64,000 bases of DNA, taken from the NCBI GenBank assembly GCA_036172665.1, contig CM069872.1, positions 56,220,101 to 56,284,100 on the forward strand, given 5' to 3'. This DNA comes from Prosopocoilus inquinatus. Lineage: Eukaryota > Arthropoda > Insecta > Coleoptera > Lucanidae. The notes beneath the pieces were generated by a model that had not been told where the DNA came from, did no database searches, and saw only the letters and a list, made by a program, of their open reading frames with translations. The translations under genes were made by a program, and so were the position numbers. This document shows positions 23,464 through 35,565 of the stretch, in pieces. Every line of letters starts with the position of its first letter. The stretch's first letter is position 1.

Positions 23464-26437
23464 TAAGTCTTCGCGAAATCTCTACGAGCTAATTTGAAAC
23501 TCCTCAAACGGTGTACAGCAACAAGAGGGTCGCAAATTTCAAAATTTCGAAGGGAAGCTGTGGAATTCGGCCCTAAATTTGGGTCGACGCTTTCTTCAAA
23601 GAAACCGAACTCGACCGAATAAAATCGATTAGTTACACGGAACGACAAACTCAGCGCTGCGCCGGTAATTACGGCAATTAAAAAAAAAATAATAATATAT
23701 GAAGTAATGAAAGAAATGTTTGTCAAAAACGTTGTTGTTACGAAACCGTGTAGACACGCCAGCGATTTCGAAACGACTTCTTGTAATCCTCAAAAATTGA
23801 GAACGTATGTTTAAGTTCGCCCGGCAACAACAAAAGATAGTCGCCGTTGTTATAATATTGTTTGCGTGAACTTGAATTACGGCATTTCCAAACAAAGCCG
23901 CAATCGTAATTAAAACCGAACTATTAAACATAATCTTTTTTTTTTCTTTCTGAATGAAAACGTTAACGGTTGCGCACAAATGAATTATTGCCGTAAATGT
24001 CATTCGCCTTGTGTCATTTGCTTTTGGAATGTTGATGAGTACTTGCTTTGCCTTCTATTATCCTCTCGACACTGAACAAGTGGCTAATTAATGGCGGACC
24101 TTTAACTTTGAGGGCCTCTGGCTAACACAGTCAGGGGGGGGGCGGGTTACCAATTAGCCCAAGTTTTTTTTTTTTTTTTGTATATCTGACGAGTGGCGTT
24201 TACGGCTAAGGTACGTTTCAAGATTCGCATGCCATGGCCGAGGTACACTTCAAGATGCGCGTGTTTGGACATAATCAGGCTTGGAATGTTTCGAGGGTAG
24301 AATCGCCAACTTCTAAGCTTCGTAAATCGGGAGTATATGTATAAGTAAACACAAAACATATTTCTTTGATTACAAAAGAACTTCTTACAGTAGGTAACCC
24401 TGGAAATTGCATATTACATATCTACAGTTATTCAATAAATACTTTAGATAAAGATTAATTCGACAACAATGAAACGATTAAGCGATACGATCTGAAGGTA
24501 ATGCGTTATCTGCTCAATTTTAAACGATCGTTTTTATAGGTGGTACACCTCTCGACGATGTCAGAGTTAATTCCGTTTAAAACAACACTTCACGTAGAGA
24601 CACGAAAAGTTTCGTCATCTTCGTTCGACCAATTCAAATCAATAAATATCAAACACCACCTGGTGGGATTTTTTTATTTAAATTGTCGAAGTTGGTAGAA
24701 TTATTTTGTTCACTTCGCCGCCATTTTCCAACAAAAAATATCTCAGCAGCTTCAATTCTTTCTCGAATTAATTATTTTAATTTCGGGCGGCAATTTTCAA
24801 TTGTTTTCGGATTGTGAAGGTGAGAGGGGGATTGTCGATTGTCTTGACAATTCCTTGGATAACCAAAAATTTCTTCTTCGTAACAATTAAACAAAGCAAT
24901 TTCTTCCACTTTCATATGTTTCAACTGCTCGTATTATTTATCTCATTCACTTTATAGCGTTCGTTTTGATTTTCAGCTGTTTTAACCTTAAATAATTTCG
25001 ATTTTTCCGTTTTAACCTCACTCTTTTGAGTTACTCCGGTGATAATTAATTCGTGCGCGATTGTTTTGACCTTCGTTTGTTTATTATTTTATTAATTCAC
25101 GTTTCGCTTGTTTCGATTTTCATTCATTGCTACAACCTTCAGTTGTTTAGTTATTTTTTTGCTTTTGTTCGTCTTGTTTCCGTTCATTACTTAATACTCT
25201 TGGTGCAGGTTTCGATTTTTTCAAGTTGTTTCAACCTGCAATTGTTTTGACGTTTTTGAACAGATCAATTTGATTTTCAATTTTTCCTGCTTTCGATTGT
25301 TTTTTTTTTGTTTGTTTTACTTAAGACTTTACGTCCGCCAGACTGTATCAAATGAGGAGTTGTTCTGTTATATTCAGTTGTTTCGATTCTTTTTTGTTTC
25401 TGTACTTGACTTTTTCCAATTCATCGTTGCACTCAACTGTTTCGTCCTTTGATTCTTTTATTTTTCTTTTTATTTTGCCTTGCTTTTCAGTTCGTTAATT
25501 CATTCGATTTTCAATCGTTTTGACCTTCAATGGTTTCGATATTTTTACGTATTTCGAATTTTACGATTTCAATTGCTTTTTCATTTGCCCTCCGATTCGA
25601 ATCAACTTGCGTTAAACTCACATCGATTTTCGACAACAGACCTCCACAATCGTTTCGATTCTCTTTTGTTCTTATTCGACTGTTTCCAGTTTATTCTCGC
25701 ATTCAGTTGTTTTCATTTTTTTTTTACATTTAAATCAAAATTAGCCCGCGTTTGTTAATGAATGGTTATTATTTTCAATTTCCTTTTGTTTTTGATTCCC
25801 TTTCGATAATCTCTAGCTTTCATTTCACTTTCAATTTTTCGTTTGTCAATTGTTTCGACCGCTGTCTTTCGTTTGCTTTTTAGCCTGGAATACGCAAGCG
25901 TGCTAGATTTTCTCTTTTGTTTCATTTATAGCAAGCGTGCAAGGCATTTATCGGTTACAGTTTTGAACGGTTAAGGTTCACTGCGATTATTTATTTCTTG
26001 TGAAACGCGATTAATCGATTCGAATTTATTTATGTATGTGTGTCACAGGCGAAAGCACATTTTACTTTTTCCGATTGGACACGGGGAAGTACAGAGACAC
26101 TCGGCGTTCCACGAAATTTAAATATGTAAATATTTTCAAGAAATAAAAAAAAAATTCGATGTTTGTATTACTATCATTATCATTATGTGGACGCAAGACA
26201 CAACATAAAACTAGTTCAAATGAGATTTACTATCGCATTAAAAACGCAGTATCCACAGTGACTTTTGTAATTAGTTGTATGTACATTGTAGGTCAGTCTC
26301 CTCGCATTTTTCAATTATCATTATCACTGCACGCAGTCGTGTTGAGTACAAAAACTCACAAATAAAATTGATTTATTCAAGGCGAACGTTTAAAAAGTGC
26401 GTTGTTTGCCGAAGGCAAACAATCAATTTCACTTAAG
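23464..26437. other. Intergenic; includes a T-rich low-complexity domain
   Basis: The minus frames at 23463-24003 have no recognisable features. At 24204-24254 two tandem copies of the dispersed 'ggtacgtttcaag' motif occur. 24950-25900 is strongly T-rich on the plus strand ('tttcgatttt', 'tcaattgtttcg'), giving spurious Phe-rich frames. It looks like the complement of the A-rich domain at 32100-36800. Confidence 0.5.
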
Positions 26438-26526
26438 GAGACCCTACATGTAGACGCCGGAATACTGATTGACTTCAGTGATCAGGCTCTTTTGGGCATT
26501 CCGGCGTTCACATGTAGGACCCCCTT
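26438..26526. repeat. ~89-bp foldback
   Basis: 'aggagaccctacatgtagac' plus 'gccggaat' on the left pairs with 'attccggcgttcacatgtag' plus 'gaccccct' on the right; the interior is about 32 bp. It could be a small MITE or a hairpin RNA locus. No second copy in the window. Confidence 0.7.
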
Positions 26527-28159
26527 GCGGCAGGAATTACGCTTGAACGACGTTCAATATGCTCTTAACTACACACAATTCATTACCTAAGGTTGCCTGC
26601 CCTTGTTTCCAAGGTGTAATTTTTTTTTTGCAGTACGTACACCTAAAACATAAAGCGCTCTCGCTTCACTGCGTGCAACAGAAAGCAAAATATTCAAACG
26701 ATAACAAGCCAACAATTAAATTATTTTATCTGTGCGCCCTATTCGAAACTAACTGTGTTATTACAACTTGATGATAACAGCGACGACAGTTATAAAAATC
26801 TCTGGTTACGTTACCTCGGTTGTTTTTCATTTTATTTTATTTTTTAATCTACTCGTGTAGGTACATCGAAATCTGATAAACAAATAATAAAAAGGTTGCT
26901 GATCTAAATCTAAAATCTAAAAGTCAAGGTTAGTACAATTGATATAGTTTGTCTGGCAACGCTTGTCGCCCTTTTTTCTTTCAAATTTCTGTGACACAAT
27001 CTGTATAATAACGTCACCTATTCAATGCAAATACATTTCATTGTAGTGAAATGAGATTATTATTTTTTTTGGGGGGCAAAAAGTATTTTTGATATGAATT
27101 TGGAAACAGCACACGTTGTACGTACAGTCAAGTTTTTTTTTAGTAATGTCTCCCCAGTCGCAAGCAAATCATAAACGGCGGTCCAATGCCTTTTCTCTGG
27201 CCACTCTAAAAATTAAAGAGACAAGCAAAACTGTCAGCAGGTAAACAAACACAAAATAAATTTCGAAACGAGTTGGTTTACCTTGTTAGATTTCGATTTA
27301 AAACCTTATTGGAGGGACATTACTTATAATCATGACTGTACATGGCAATCCGTTATCGTATTTTTAATTATGTTAAAGTCGATAAGCGATTTTAATAGTC
27401 TATTGTATTTTACAATTGGCCATCGCGTTCTCTGTTCGGTCTTACGAAATTTTGATTAATTACGTCAGATTTAGAAGCTCCACTCAATTTTCCGTTTTAA
27501 TTTATTTAATGAGTAGGAGGACGATTTAGATTCCTGTGGTTTTAAATAAATGAACAAAAACGTGAGGCTATTTTTCGAGAGAAGAGTTCGACGAGACTTT
27601 ATCTTTCAAAATGAGGAGGTTATATTGAAGACAACAGAATTCTAAATCACCCTGTACATAAAATCTCTTCGTAACAACGTCCCAGCTCTGTGACGTTTAT
27701 TATTAATCGAAGAGAAAAAGACAGCTTTTCCTTCAATTTCGTTTTAAATGCTACGTTCTTAACTTTAATTTTAATTTTAGTTTTAATTTTTTTTTTTTTA
27801 ACTTTTACAAAACCATCGAATTTAACTGCACATATCTTTTTATAAATACATGTATATTTTTTTAAAGAAAACAATTGTAATGCAAATTGGAAATTTTTTT
27901 AATTATTATTCAGAGTACGAGTTATACAGGGTGCGTAGAAAGTACGGCGTCGAGTGGAACGACCCGCAAGCGGTTTGACATTCGGTGGATGTTGAAAACT
28001 CGCGCGTGACTTTCTTTTGTTTTGTATTTTACGACAGGTGGTCGCCGTGTTGATTTTTTTTTAAGCGACAAGGATTTCTAAATTTTTTGTATCGTTTGAA
28101 AAGTATTTGCTCCTGAACTACGTACGCGGAAGTGCATCACTTTTTAAAATAATGCAGAA
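26527..28159. other. Intergenic, no gene recognised
   Basis: AT-rich with homopolymer runs. A 'tatacagggtgcg' sequence at about 27924 may be the left end of an element that ends near 29853 ('cacccagcctgtata'). The minus frame at 27647-27874 is low-complexity lysine-rich. Confidence 0.4.
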
Positions 28160-29830
28160 CTAGAAAAAAATGAAATAATAATTTTTCTGAAACCGTTCAA
28201 GGTCAAACGCGGTTTAATGCAAAATCGGTTCCGATATTATTGCAATTTTGTTGAAACAATTACAACAATCTGAATAGAAAATTGATTTATTTACTTTAAA
28301 AAAGATAACAAAAAAAAACAATTAAAAAAAAGACGCGTGTTCTTTTTTTCTGTTTCTAGAGCGACACTTATTGCCATTTAAAAAAAAAGTCCAAGATGGC
28401 GATGATAAACACCCGCTACACAAAACAAACGAAACTCGAATAGTTTAATCCTAACCTCAAATCAAATGTCAAGCTGCTTGTGAAGAACGGAGAGAGGAAC
28501 GGAGAAGTACAAAACATAAATAGTAATTTTATTGAAACCGTTCAAGGTCAAACGCGGTTTAACGTGCAAAGCCGAACAGAAAATTGATGTAAAAAAGATA
28601 AAAAATTCAAATAAAAGAAAAAGACTCGAACAGTTTAATCCTAACCTCAAATCAAATGTCAAGCTGCTTGCGGAGAACGGGGGAGTAACGTAGAAGTAGA
28701 AAACATAAATTAGTAATTTTATTGAAACTGTTCAAGGCCAAACGAAATTTAGGGACAATTATTGCCATAAAAAAAATCCAAGATGGCGATGATAAACACC
28801 CACTACGCAAAACAAATGAAACTCGAACAGTTTAATCCTAACCTCAAATCAAATATCAAGCTGCTTACGGAGAACGGAGTGAGAGGAACGGAGAAATAGA
28901 AAACATAAATTAGTAATTTTATTGAAACCTCTCAAGGTCAGACGCGGTTTAGCGCTCAAATCCGAACAGAAAATTGATGTAAAAAAGATAACAAAGAAAA
29001 ACAAATTCAATTATAAGAAAACGACACGTGTTTTTTTTCCTGTTCCTAAAGCGACACTTCTTGTCGTTTAAAAAAATTCAAGATGGCGATGATAAACATC
29101 CGCTGCACAAAACAAATGAAACACGAACAGGTTAATCCTAACCTCAAATCAAATGTCAAGCTGCTTGCGGAGAACGGAGAGAGAGGAATGGAGAAGTAGA
29201 AAACATAAATTAATGATTTTATTGAAACCGTTCAAGGTCAAAAGCGGTTTAACGCCAAATTACTGCAATCTTGTTGAAACTATTACAACAACCAGAACAG
29301 AAAATTAATTTAAAAGAAACAACAAAAAAAAAACAAATTTAAATAAAATAAATAAAAAAGGGCGCCTGTTTTTCTCTCTTGTTTCTAGAGCGACACTTTT
29401 TGTCGTTTAAAAAATTCAAGATGGCGATAAACACCCGTTGTATAAAACAAACGAAACACGAACAGGTTAATCCTAACCTCAAATCAACTGTCAAGCTGCT
29501 GGCGGAGAACGGAGAAGTAGAAAACATAAATTAGTAATTTTATTGAAACCGTTCATGGTCAAACGCCGTCTAGCGCCAAATTACTGCAATCTCGTTGAAA
29601 GTATTACAACAACCAGAACAGAAAATTAATTTAAAAGAAATAACAAAAAAAAACAGAAATTTAAATAAAAAAGGGCGCCTGTTTTTCTCTCTTGTTTCTA
29701 GAGCGACACTTTTTGTCGTTTAAAAAATTCAAGATGGCGATAAACACCCGCTGTAGAAAACAAACGAAACACGAACAGTTTCATCCTAACCTCAAATCAA
29801 ATGTCACTCGCGCGTCATTCCGCTTGGCGC
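28160..29830 (+). repeat. Tandem array of variable 190-335-bp units
   Basis: The block 'cctaacctcaaatcaa' recurs near 28450, 28640, 28845, 29135, 29470 and 29788. It alternates with 'caagatggcgatgataaac' (near 28390, 28768, 29083, and shortened near 29415 and 29728) and 'ttttattgaaaccgttcaag' variants. Unit length varies because internal blocks ('gcgacacttattgcc', 'acgcggttt') are gained or lost. Frames on the minus strand within it are repeat by-products. Confidence 0.9.
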
Positions 29831-29853
29831 AATTTTTTTCACCCAGCCTGTAT

Positions 29854-32099
29854 ACTATTATCATGAAACCTAAGGTTTTCTCGTAGTTTCTGCTGCCTCT
29901 ACAACTTATTTGAATAATTTTTTTTTCGTACAGACAAGAAGAAAAAAGTTTCACGAGCGGTAATTGTTATTATCATTATTTTAATTTTTTCTTGCGTTTC
30001 GAAAACTGATCCTGTCTCGAGAGTTTAATTTAATTTAATTTAATTTGCAAAGGGGAGACATTACTAAAGAGCACGACTGTACTCTCCTGAGCGGTATTAC
30101 ATTGATTGTACGGAAAAAAAATACAAAATTTTCTCGTTTATTACGTCATTTTCTTTTTAATTTGATTAAAATTATTTATTATCTACATATTTTAGACACC
30201 AACTTATCGTAGCTTGACAAATTATTTTGGCAAAAGTAATTGTTACGTTTTAAAATCGAGATTCGCGAAAATGTCGATCACAGACGAAAAAGCACGTACG
30301 TATGTATAGGGTGCATCGAAAAAAGGTAAACAAATGATAATATTTAACTTTTTTTTTAATTCATTCATTCTTCTTCTTTTTTTCTCTCGGTAAATACGTA
30401 AGTACAAAGCAAATTAAAATAGCTGGGCAATTCTTAAAACGTTATTATTATAAATTGTCTGAAATCAATAATTAATTTCTTGCTGACGACGCAGGAATCG
30501 CTTACTTTTCTATGCACCTGATGGTATGCACTTGTGTATTACGACGAAACTTTTTCGTAGTTTCTTTTGTTTCTAAACAATGGCAACACTTTTTGTTTCA
30601 AATTCAAAACCCCTTTGGTTCTCTAATTATTATTATTCAAATAAATCCGTCTGTTTGCGGAGATAATATTGACTTAAGAGAAAATTTGGCTGTCTTTATC
30701 TACTGCTAAGAAAAAAAAAAGAAACTCGTCTCTTACCTTGCGCTTCCGTCATAGTCATTTTGAGCGGCCCGCAAGAAAAAAATAATAATCGAGAAGTGCA
30801 ACAACACCCGAACGTAAACACGCACGGAAACAGAAAGAGAGAAACAAAGAGAGAGAGTGTTAACAAGCGCACATCCTCCTCTTCCTCTCTGAGTTAACTC
30901 TCGACAACACCGGGCGTCGGTCGGCGAGGACTGAACAGACAGAGTTTATCAGAACTAGCTTTATAACATCATACCGGGTGTGGGTTGGGTAGGGTGTCCT
31001 ACTCTAACAAAACAATTTCTAATCCTAATGAGATGGCGACGTGAAATGAAATTTCCGATCGCCTATTTTTCCTCTTGCGTCGTTTCTGCGAAAACTCCGT
31101 GTTTGCCTTTCATTACTTACTTACTTACTTACTTACTTGCAAGTATACGCAAACGGGTGCTTTACGTAACGATGCAATGCGAAAGACTTTTCTATTTTTA
31201 TGCTTTAATGGTGTGTGCGTATACCCACCGCCCGCGCCGCCGCCACTGGTTGTCAGTAATTGATGTTGACATGTCAGCAGCAAACAGTGCACCTGTATAC
31301 ATAATACACCGTGAAGTACATACACGTACTTACACTCTAGATATTGCATTGTAGTGGTAATACTGATGACAGTAATAATAAAAATAATGCCCGCCGTTAA
31401 ATTGATTAATTCGTCTGTCGTGGTGCACATCAATTCCATTAAGTATATCATCGTTGTTGAGCTGACGTAAGACCGGGGGGGGAACCTAAATAGTTTCATC
31501 ATAAATCACAAACGTTTTATAACGAGCGTTCGATAAATTAAAAAAGTTCAACAAGTTCGTCTTTCTTTTGTTTGTTTGCTCGACTTAAACGTCAAATCTG
31601 ACGTTTGACGGATGACAGTTGTTAATACGTAATCGCTCGCGTGACATAACCTACATTTCGCAAAAATCTAGACAGTTTCGCAATATAACAACAACAAAAA
31701 AATAATAATAAATTAATTAAAGGTTACTTGATGAACTTTTATTAATGCAACGCCCGCTTACTGTTTGGGGGGAGTAATAAACAAATGTTTTATTTATTTA
31801 TTTTTTTTAAGTCGACCTTGTAACTGTTTCTGAACGCTCCTGACTTTGATATACTATAAACACAATAAAAAAGAAAATAAATATATAAAAAAAACAATAA
31901 AATATCGTCATTCATCAAACGCCAATTTACAATAGGTAATTATTTCAAAGAAGGCACAGCTCAGGGTTGCCAGATTTCTCTTGAAAACGTACAGCCGAAA
32001 GTAATACGAAACGTAGTCAAACTTCGAAAAATTTCGAATCGTCAGTTAATCAAACGAGCGCAATTCATTTGACAGTTGTTGTGAAGGTGAACTATCCTT
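29854..32099. other. Intergenic, no gene recognised
   Basis: AT-rich sequence with a short (ACTT)n run at about 31109-31138. The overlapping frames at 30980-31502 have no recognisable domain. Small palindromes ('aaacgtcaaatctgacgttt' near 31588) are present. Confidence 0.4.
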
Positions 32100-32699
32100 T
32101 TTTGTTTTTGTTTTTTTTTTTTTTGTTTTTTTATTTCTTTTTTTGTAAAAATAGAAGCAGAAAGAAACAAAAAAAAAACAGAAACAAAAAAAAACCGAAA
32201 ACAAATAAAAAATCACCGACTTGGAATATCAAAAATCTGAACAAACAAAAAAAAATAACCTCAAAAAAACATGAAAAACAAAAGAGAAATGAAAGAAAGA
32301 GCAAGAGAAAATACGAGGCACGAAAAGCGAAAAGAAACAAAAAACAAAAGGCGATCGATTCCAAAGGAATCAAAAGATTCGCAGAAAAAAAAAGAACTAT
32401 AAAAGACGCAATTGCGAATAAATTTGTCATTCAGTTTTTTTTTTTTTTAAATTTATTCGCAATTCCAAATAAATTGGTCTTTTATAGTTTTCTTTCTTTT
32501 ATTTTCTGCGAATTTTTTGATTCCATCGGAATCGATATCCTTTTCTTTTTTTTTGGTAATTGCGAATATTTTAAATTTATTCGCAATTGCGAATGAATTG
32601 ATCTTTTACAGTTTTTTTCTTTTCTTTTCTGCGAATTTTTTGATTCCATCGAAATCGATCTCCTTTCCTTTTTTTCGTAATTGCGAATAAATTGGTCAA

Positions 32700-32815
32700 G
32701 TCGTTTTTGGTTTGCAGTGGAAATTTCGAGCTACGTTTCTGCTGAAGAAGCCCCAAATAAGGCTGAAACTGCTGTACAGAGGTTGCTCGAGGTATTCGTT
32801 GCAATCAAAAACGAT
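32700..32815. repeat. ~115-bp structured repeat, copy A (three-way-junction fold)
   Basis: The ends 'tcgtttttgg' and 'caatcaaaaacga' are inverted. Inside, 'tcgagc' (about 32725) pairs with 'gctcga' (about 32785), and 'agcc' pairs with 'ggct' around a 'ccaaataa' loop. The core contains 'ctgaaga' followed by that stem and 'gaaac'. A second copy is at 37178-37287. A hammerhead-like arrangement is visible, but no cleavage strand fits, so this is a structural candidate only. Confidence 0.7.
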
Positions 32816-33800
32816 TTGCAACAAAGTTTTATAAAAGATTCAAAAATACAATAAAAAACGAAAGGAAACGAGAAACGAACGACGAAATACAGTGCACGAA
32901 ACAAAAGATCACAACTATTATGAACGCAAAACAAACGAAAAGCAACGAACTCTGAAAATGCGCCAATGTTAATAAAATGCGAAAAATTAATAATTAATTA
33001 AGAACTCTATAGTACGAAAATCTAAAGAACAGAAGCAAAAGAAAACAAAAAAGAAATTCGATGTGAATAAGTTGAACAAAAAAAAAAAACAAATGAAAAA
33101 CGATGAACTAAGAAAAGCGCCAATGAAATGCATGCGAAAAATCAATTCGATAAGAAAAAGCAAAAGAGAAATCCTCAGTACGAAAGCATAAAAAACAGAA
33201 GAAAAGAAACAAAAGAAGATTAATGACTTAGTTGAATAAAAAAAAAACAAATGAATCTCTATACGAGAAGAAAACAGTAGAAAACAAAAGACAACTGTAA
33301 AGAAAGCGCCGGTCAATAAAATGCGAATTAATTAAATTGATTAATATAAACAAAACAAAATGAATTTCAAAAAAAAAAAAAAATCAGATACATACCTATG
33401 TTAAGATGGACAAAAAAATAAAAATCGACGGAAACAAAACACAGCTGTGAAAAAGCGTCGGTCAATAAAATGCAAAAAATCCAATTGATTAAAATAAACA
33501 AAACAAAATGAATTTCAAAAAGCAAAACAGATATGTTAAGAAATATGTTAAAAGAAAAACAAAAATCGACGAAAATTCCGAGAAGAGAAGAATGCGAAAA
33601 ATAGAAAGGAAAAACAAAAGAACGAACAGACAAAGAAAAAACAAATGAAAAAACGGACGAAAATTTTTTTTGCAAGATGGAAAAACAAAATAGACGAACC
33701 GCGAATAAAATGCAAAACATCAACTCAACTTAAAAAAATAAAACAGACAAAAAAAATATGAAATGAACGAAAAGTAAATAACTATACGGTGATATATACC

Positions 33801-33956
33801 GGGTGATCATTTTCAATCCGAAACATAAGAGGTTGTTAGCATGACAACCCTTGATAATGACTTTTTTAATTAAAATCATATTTAAAACATTCAAAAATAC
33901 ATTTCTCGAGGGTAACCATACTAACCTCCTGCGTTCCAAATTGAAAATGATCACCC
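33801..33956. mobile_element. ~156-bp MITE with ~40-bp terminal inverted repeats
   Basis: The left end 'gggtgatcattttcaat' continues with 'aagaggttgttag'. The right end is its reverse complement with about five mismatches ('aacctcctgcg ... attgaaaatgatcaccc'). No transposase. Single copy in the window. Confidence 0.85.
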
Positions 33957-34120
33957 TTTCAAATGTTTGGTCAGAGCACCGACACACGCTTACCGAACCA
34001 AAGCCAACTCCAAACGCGAAAGTTCTTGAACGCACGTGTTCCCTTATATGCAAATTCAATTGTTTTATGACAAAGGATTCACAAAGGATTCCGAACGTGA
34101 TACGTACGGGTATGTACAGC

Positions 34121-34488
34121 AGCGGGCAATAAAATCCGGGCACTTCATTCGGATAATGTAAACTTGACTTCGATAATTCTGACATTTTAACATATCGTTA
34201 GTAATTTTGACGTTTAATATTAAATTTTACTCATAATAACTCGTGTTTTTTTTCTTCTTTTTTTGGTATTTTGACAAAGATGTCATATTTAAGATCTGCT
34301 TCAAAATAAAACTAAACTTTGCTAAGCGAAGTTTTGGACGGACGGAAGGAAGGAAGAGTCGCTGCGGTATTTGACATTTCAAATCTTTCTCTGTCAAAAC
34401 ATTACCTCAATAAAAGCCTGATTTACCAAATTTTATGTAAATACGCACGACACGTCAAATTCTTGCCCGGATTTTACTGTCCACCACC
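34121..34488. mobile_element. ~368-bp MITE-like element with ~20-bp TIRs
   Basis: The left end 'gggcaataaaatccgggca' is matched by the reverse complement of the right end 'tgcccggattttactgtcc'. The interior shares long blocks with 9840-10200. The tail ('ttttggacggacgg', 'ttgacatttcaaatc', 'acctcaataaaa') is the homologue of most of the 273-bp array unit, so the array and intron sequence derive from this element family. Confidence 0.8.
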
Positions 34489-34499
34489 GTACAACTTAA

Positions 34500-35287
34500 A
34501 ATTCAAGGACTTCATATTTTTATATAATTTTTTTTTTTAGATACGACGATTAATATGAATCACGTAATGTACCTACGTGTCTGGAGGATAATAAAAATTT
34601 AGTTCGTAATTTTTCCGTTATTCTATCTATCTACCTACTATTGTTAGATCAAATCGTGGTGCGCGAATCGACCGTGATTTCAAATTTAATGCCAATCACC
34701 CAATCCAAAAGCAAATTGTGACCCGGCATGTTGGCTTATCTATTGGATCTCCAGATGAGATAGATGAGATGATAAGCACTGCTGTAAGTAAACCCAAACA
34801 CTCTAGGAAAAGTTGCATTCACTGTGACGATCAATATTGCATCAGCATTTTTGGCAAAAAAAAAATTTAACAATAATATAAAAAAAAAACAAATGAGAAT
34901 TGTAGGAAGACAATGCGATAATAAAAACGTTTAGAAATGTAAAACAATTAAAAAGACACATCTTCTTAAACACGAAATACAGTACAAGCATTTAAAAATC
35001 AAAGTCACGTGATCAGTTAGGTGTATTTGTTACTGTTCAGAAATATTGTTTTCTGGCGTTGGCAACGCCGAGTAGTTTTTAGTTGAAAATCTTTTCTGAG
35101 TAGTGGCGTACGTTTGTTATTTATCAGTTCTTCTTTTATAAAAATTCTAATCATTGCTGCAAATAAATTATTGTAGGCCAACCAACTGTGCAAAGTGTGT
35201 TGCCTACAGTGTTGCCAATTAAACAAAAGAGAACTAGAATAGAGAACACTACTTAATCAAAGCAACAATTAAAAAGTGTTTGTTTTG
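34500..35287. other. Intergenic, no gene recognised
   Basis: AT-rich sequence between two TIR elements. The minus frame at 35017-35226 has no features. Confidence 0.4.
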
Positions 35288-35565
35288 TACAGGGTTTTTT
35301 TTTTATATTTTGTACCCTATCCAGAGAGTTTATTTTAGGAGCTAGAGAAAAACTTTAAATGCAAAAGTTGTAGGGTTTTATGCTTATTATCTCTTATGCC
35401 CGTTTGCACCACTTTCACTTAAAATTTTAAGTCCTACTTAAGTGGTTAAGTGACACTTTCTATTATGGAAAAAGTGTCACTTAACCATAACAACAATATA
35501 CAGGGCGTTCCTAAAATAAACCCTCTAGATAGGATGCAAAATATATAAAAAAAAAACCTGTACGT
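35288..35565. mobile_element. ~278-bp TIR element with a nested hairpin
   Basis: The left end 'tacagggtttttttt' with 'gtaccctatccagagag' and 'tttattttagga' is matched in reverse complement at the right end ('tcctaaaataaa', 'ccctctagataggatgca', 'aaaaacctgta'), giving TIRs of about 55 bp. Nested at 35447-35490 is a perfect hairpin, 'ggttaagtgacacttt' against 'aaagtgtcacttaacc'. Confidence 0.85.

Noticed and set aside
32069..32596. 175-codon Lys/Phe-rich frame as a membrane or nucleolar protein
   Set aside because: Composition follows the A- and T-runs of a low-complexity inverted repeat; no domain or splice partner.
32700..32815. A true hammerhead ribozyme
   Set aside because: The core words are present in one copy, but extra nucleotides separate stem I from the core, the second copy lacks the conserved G, and no UH cleavage site follows stem III. 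Kept only as a structured-RNA candidate.
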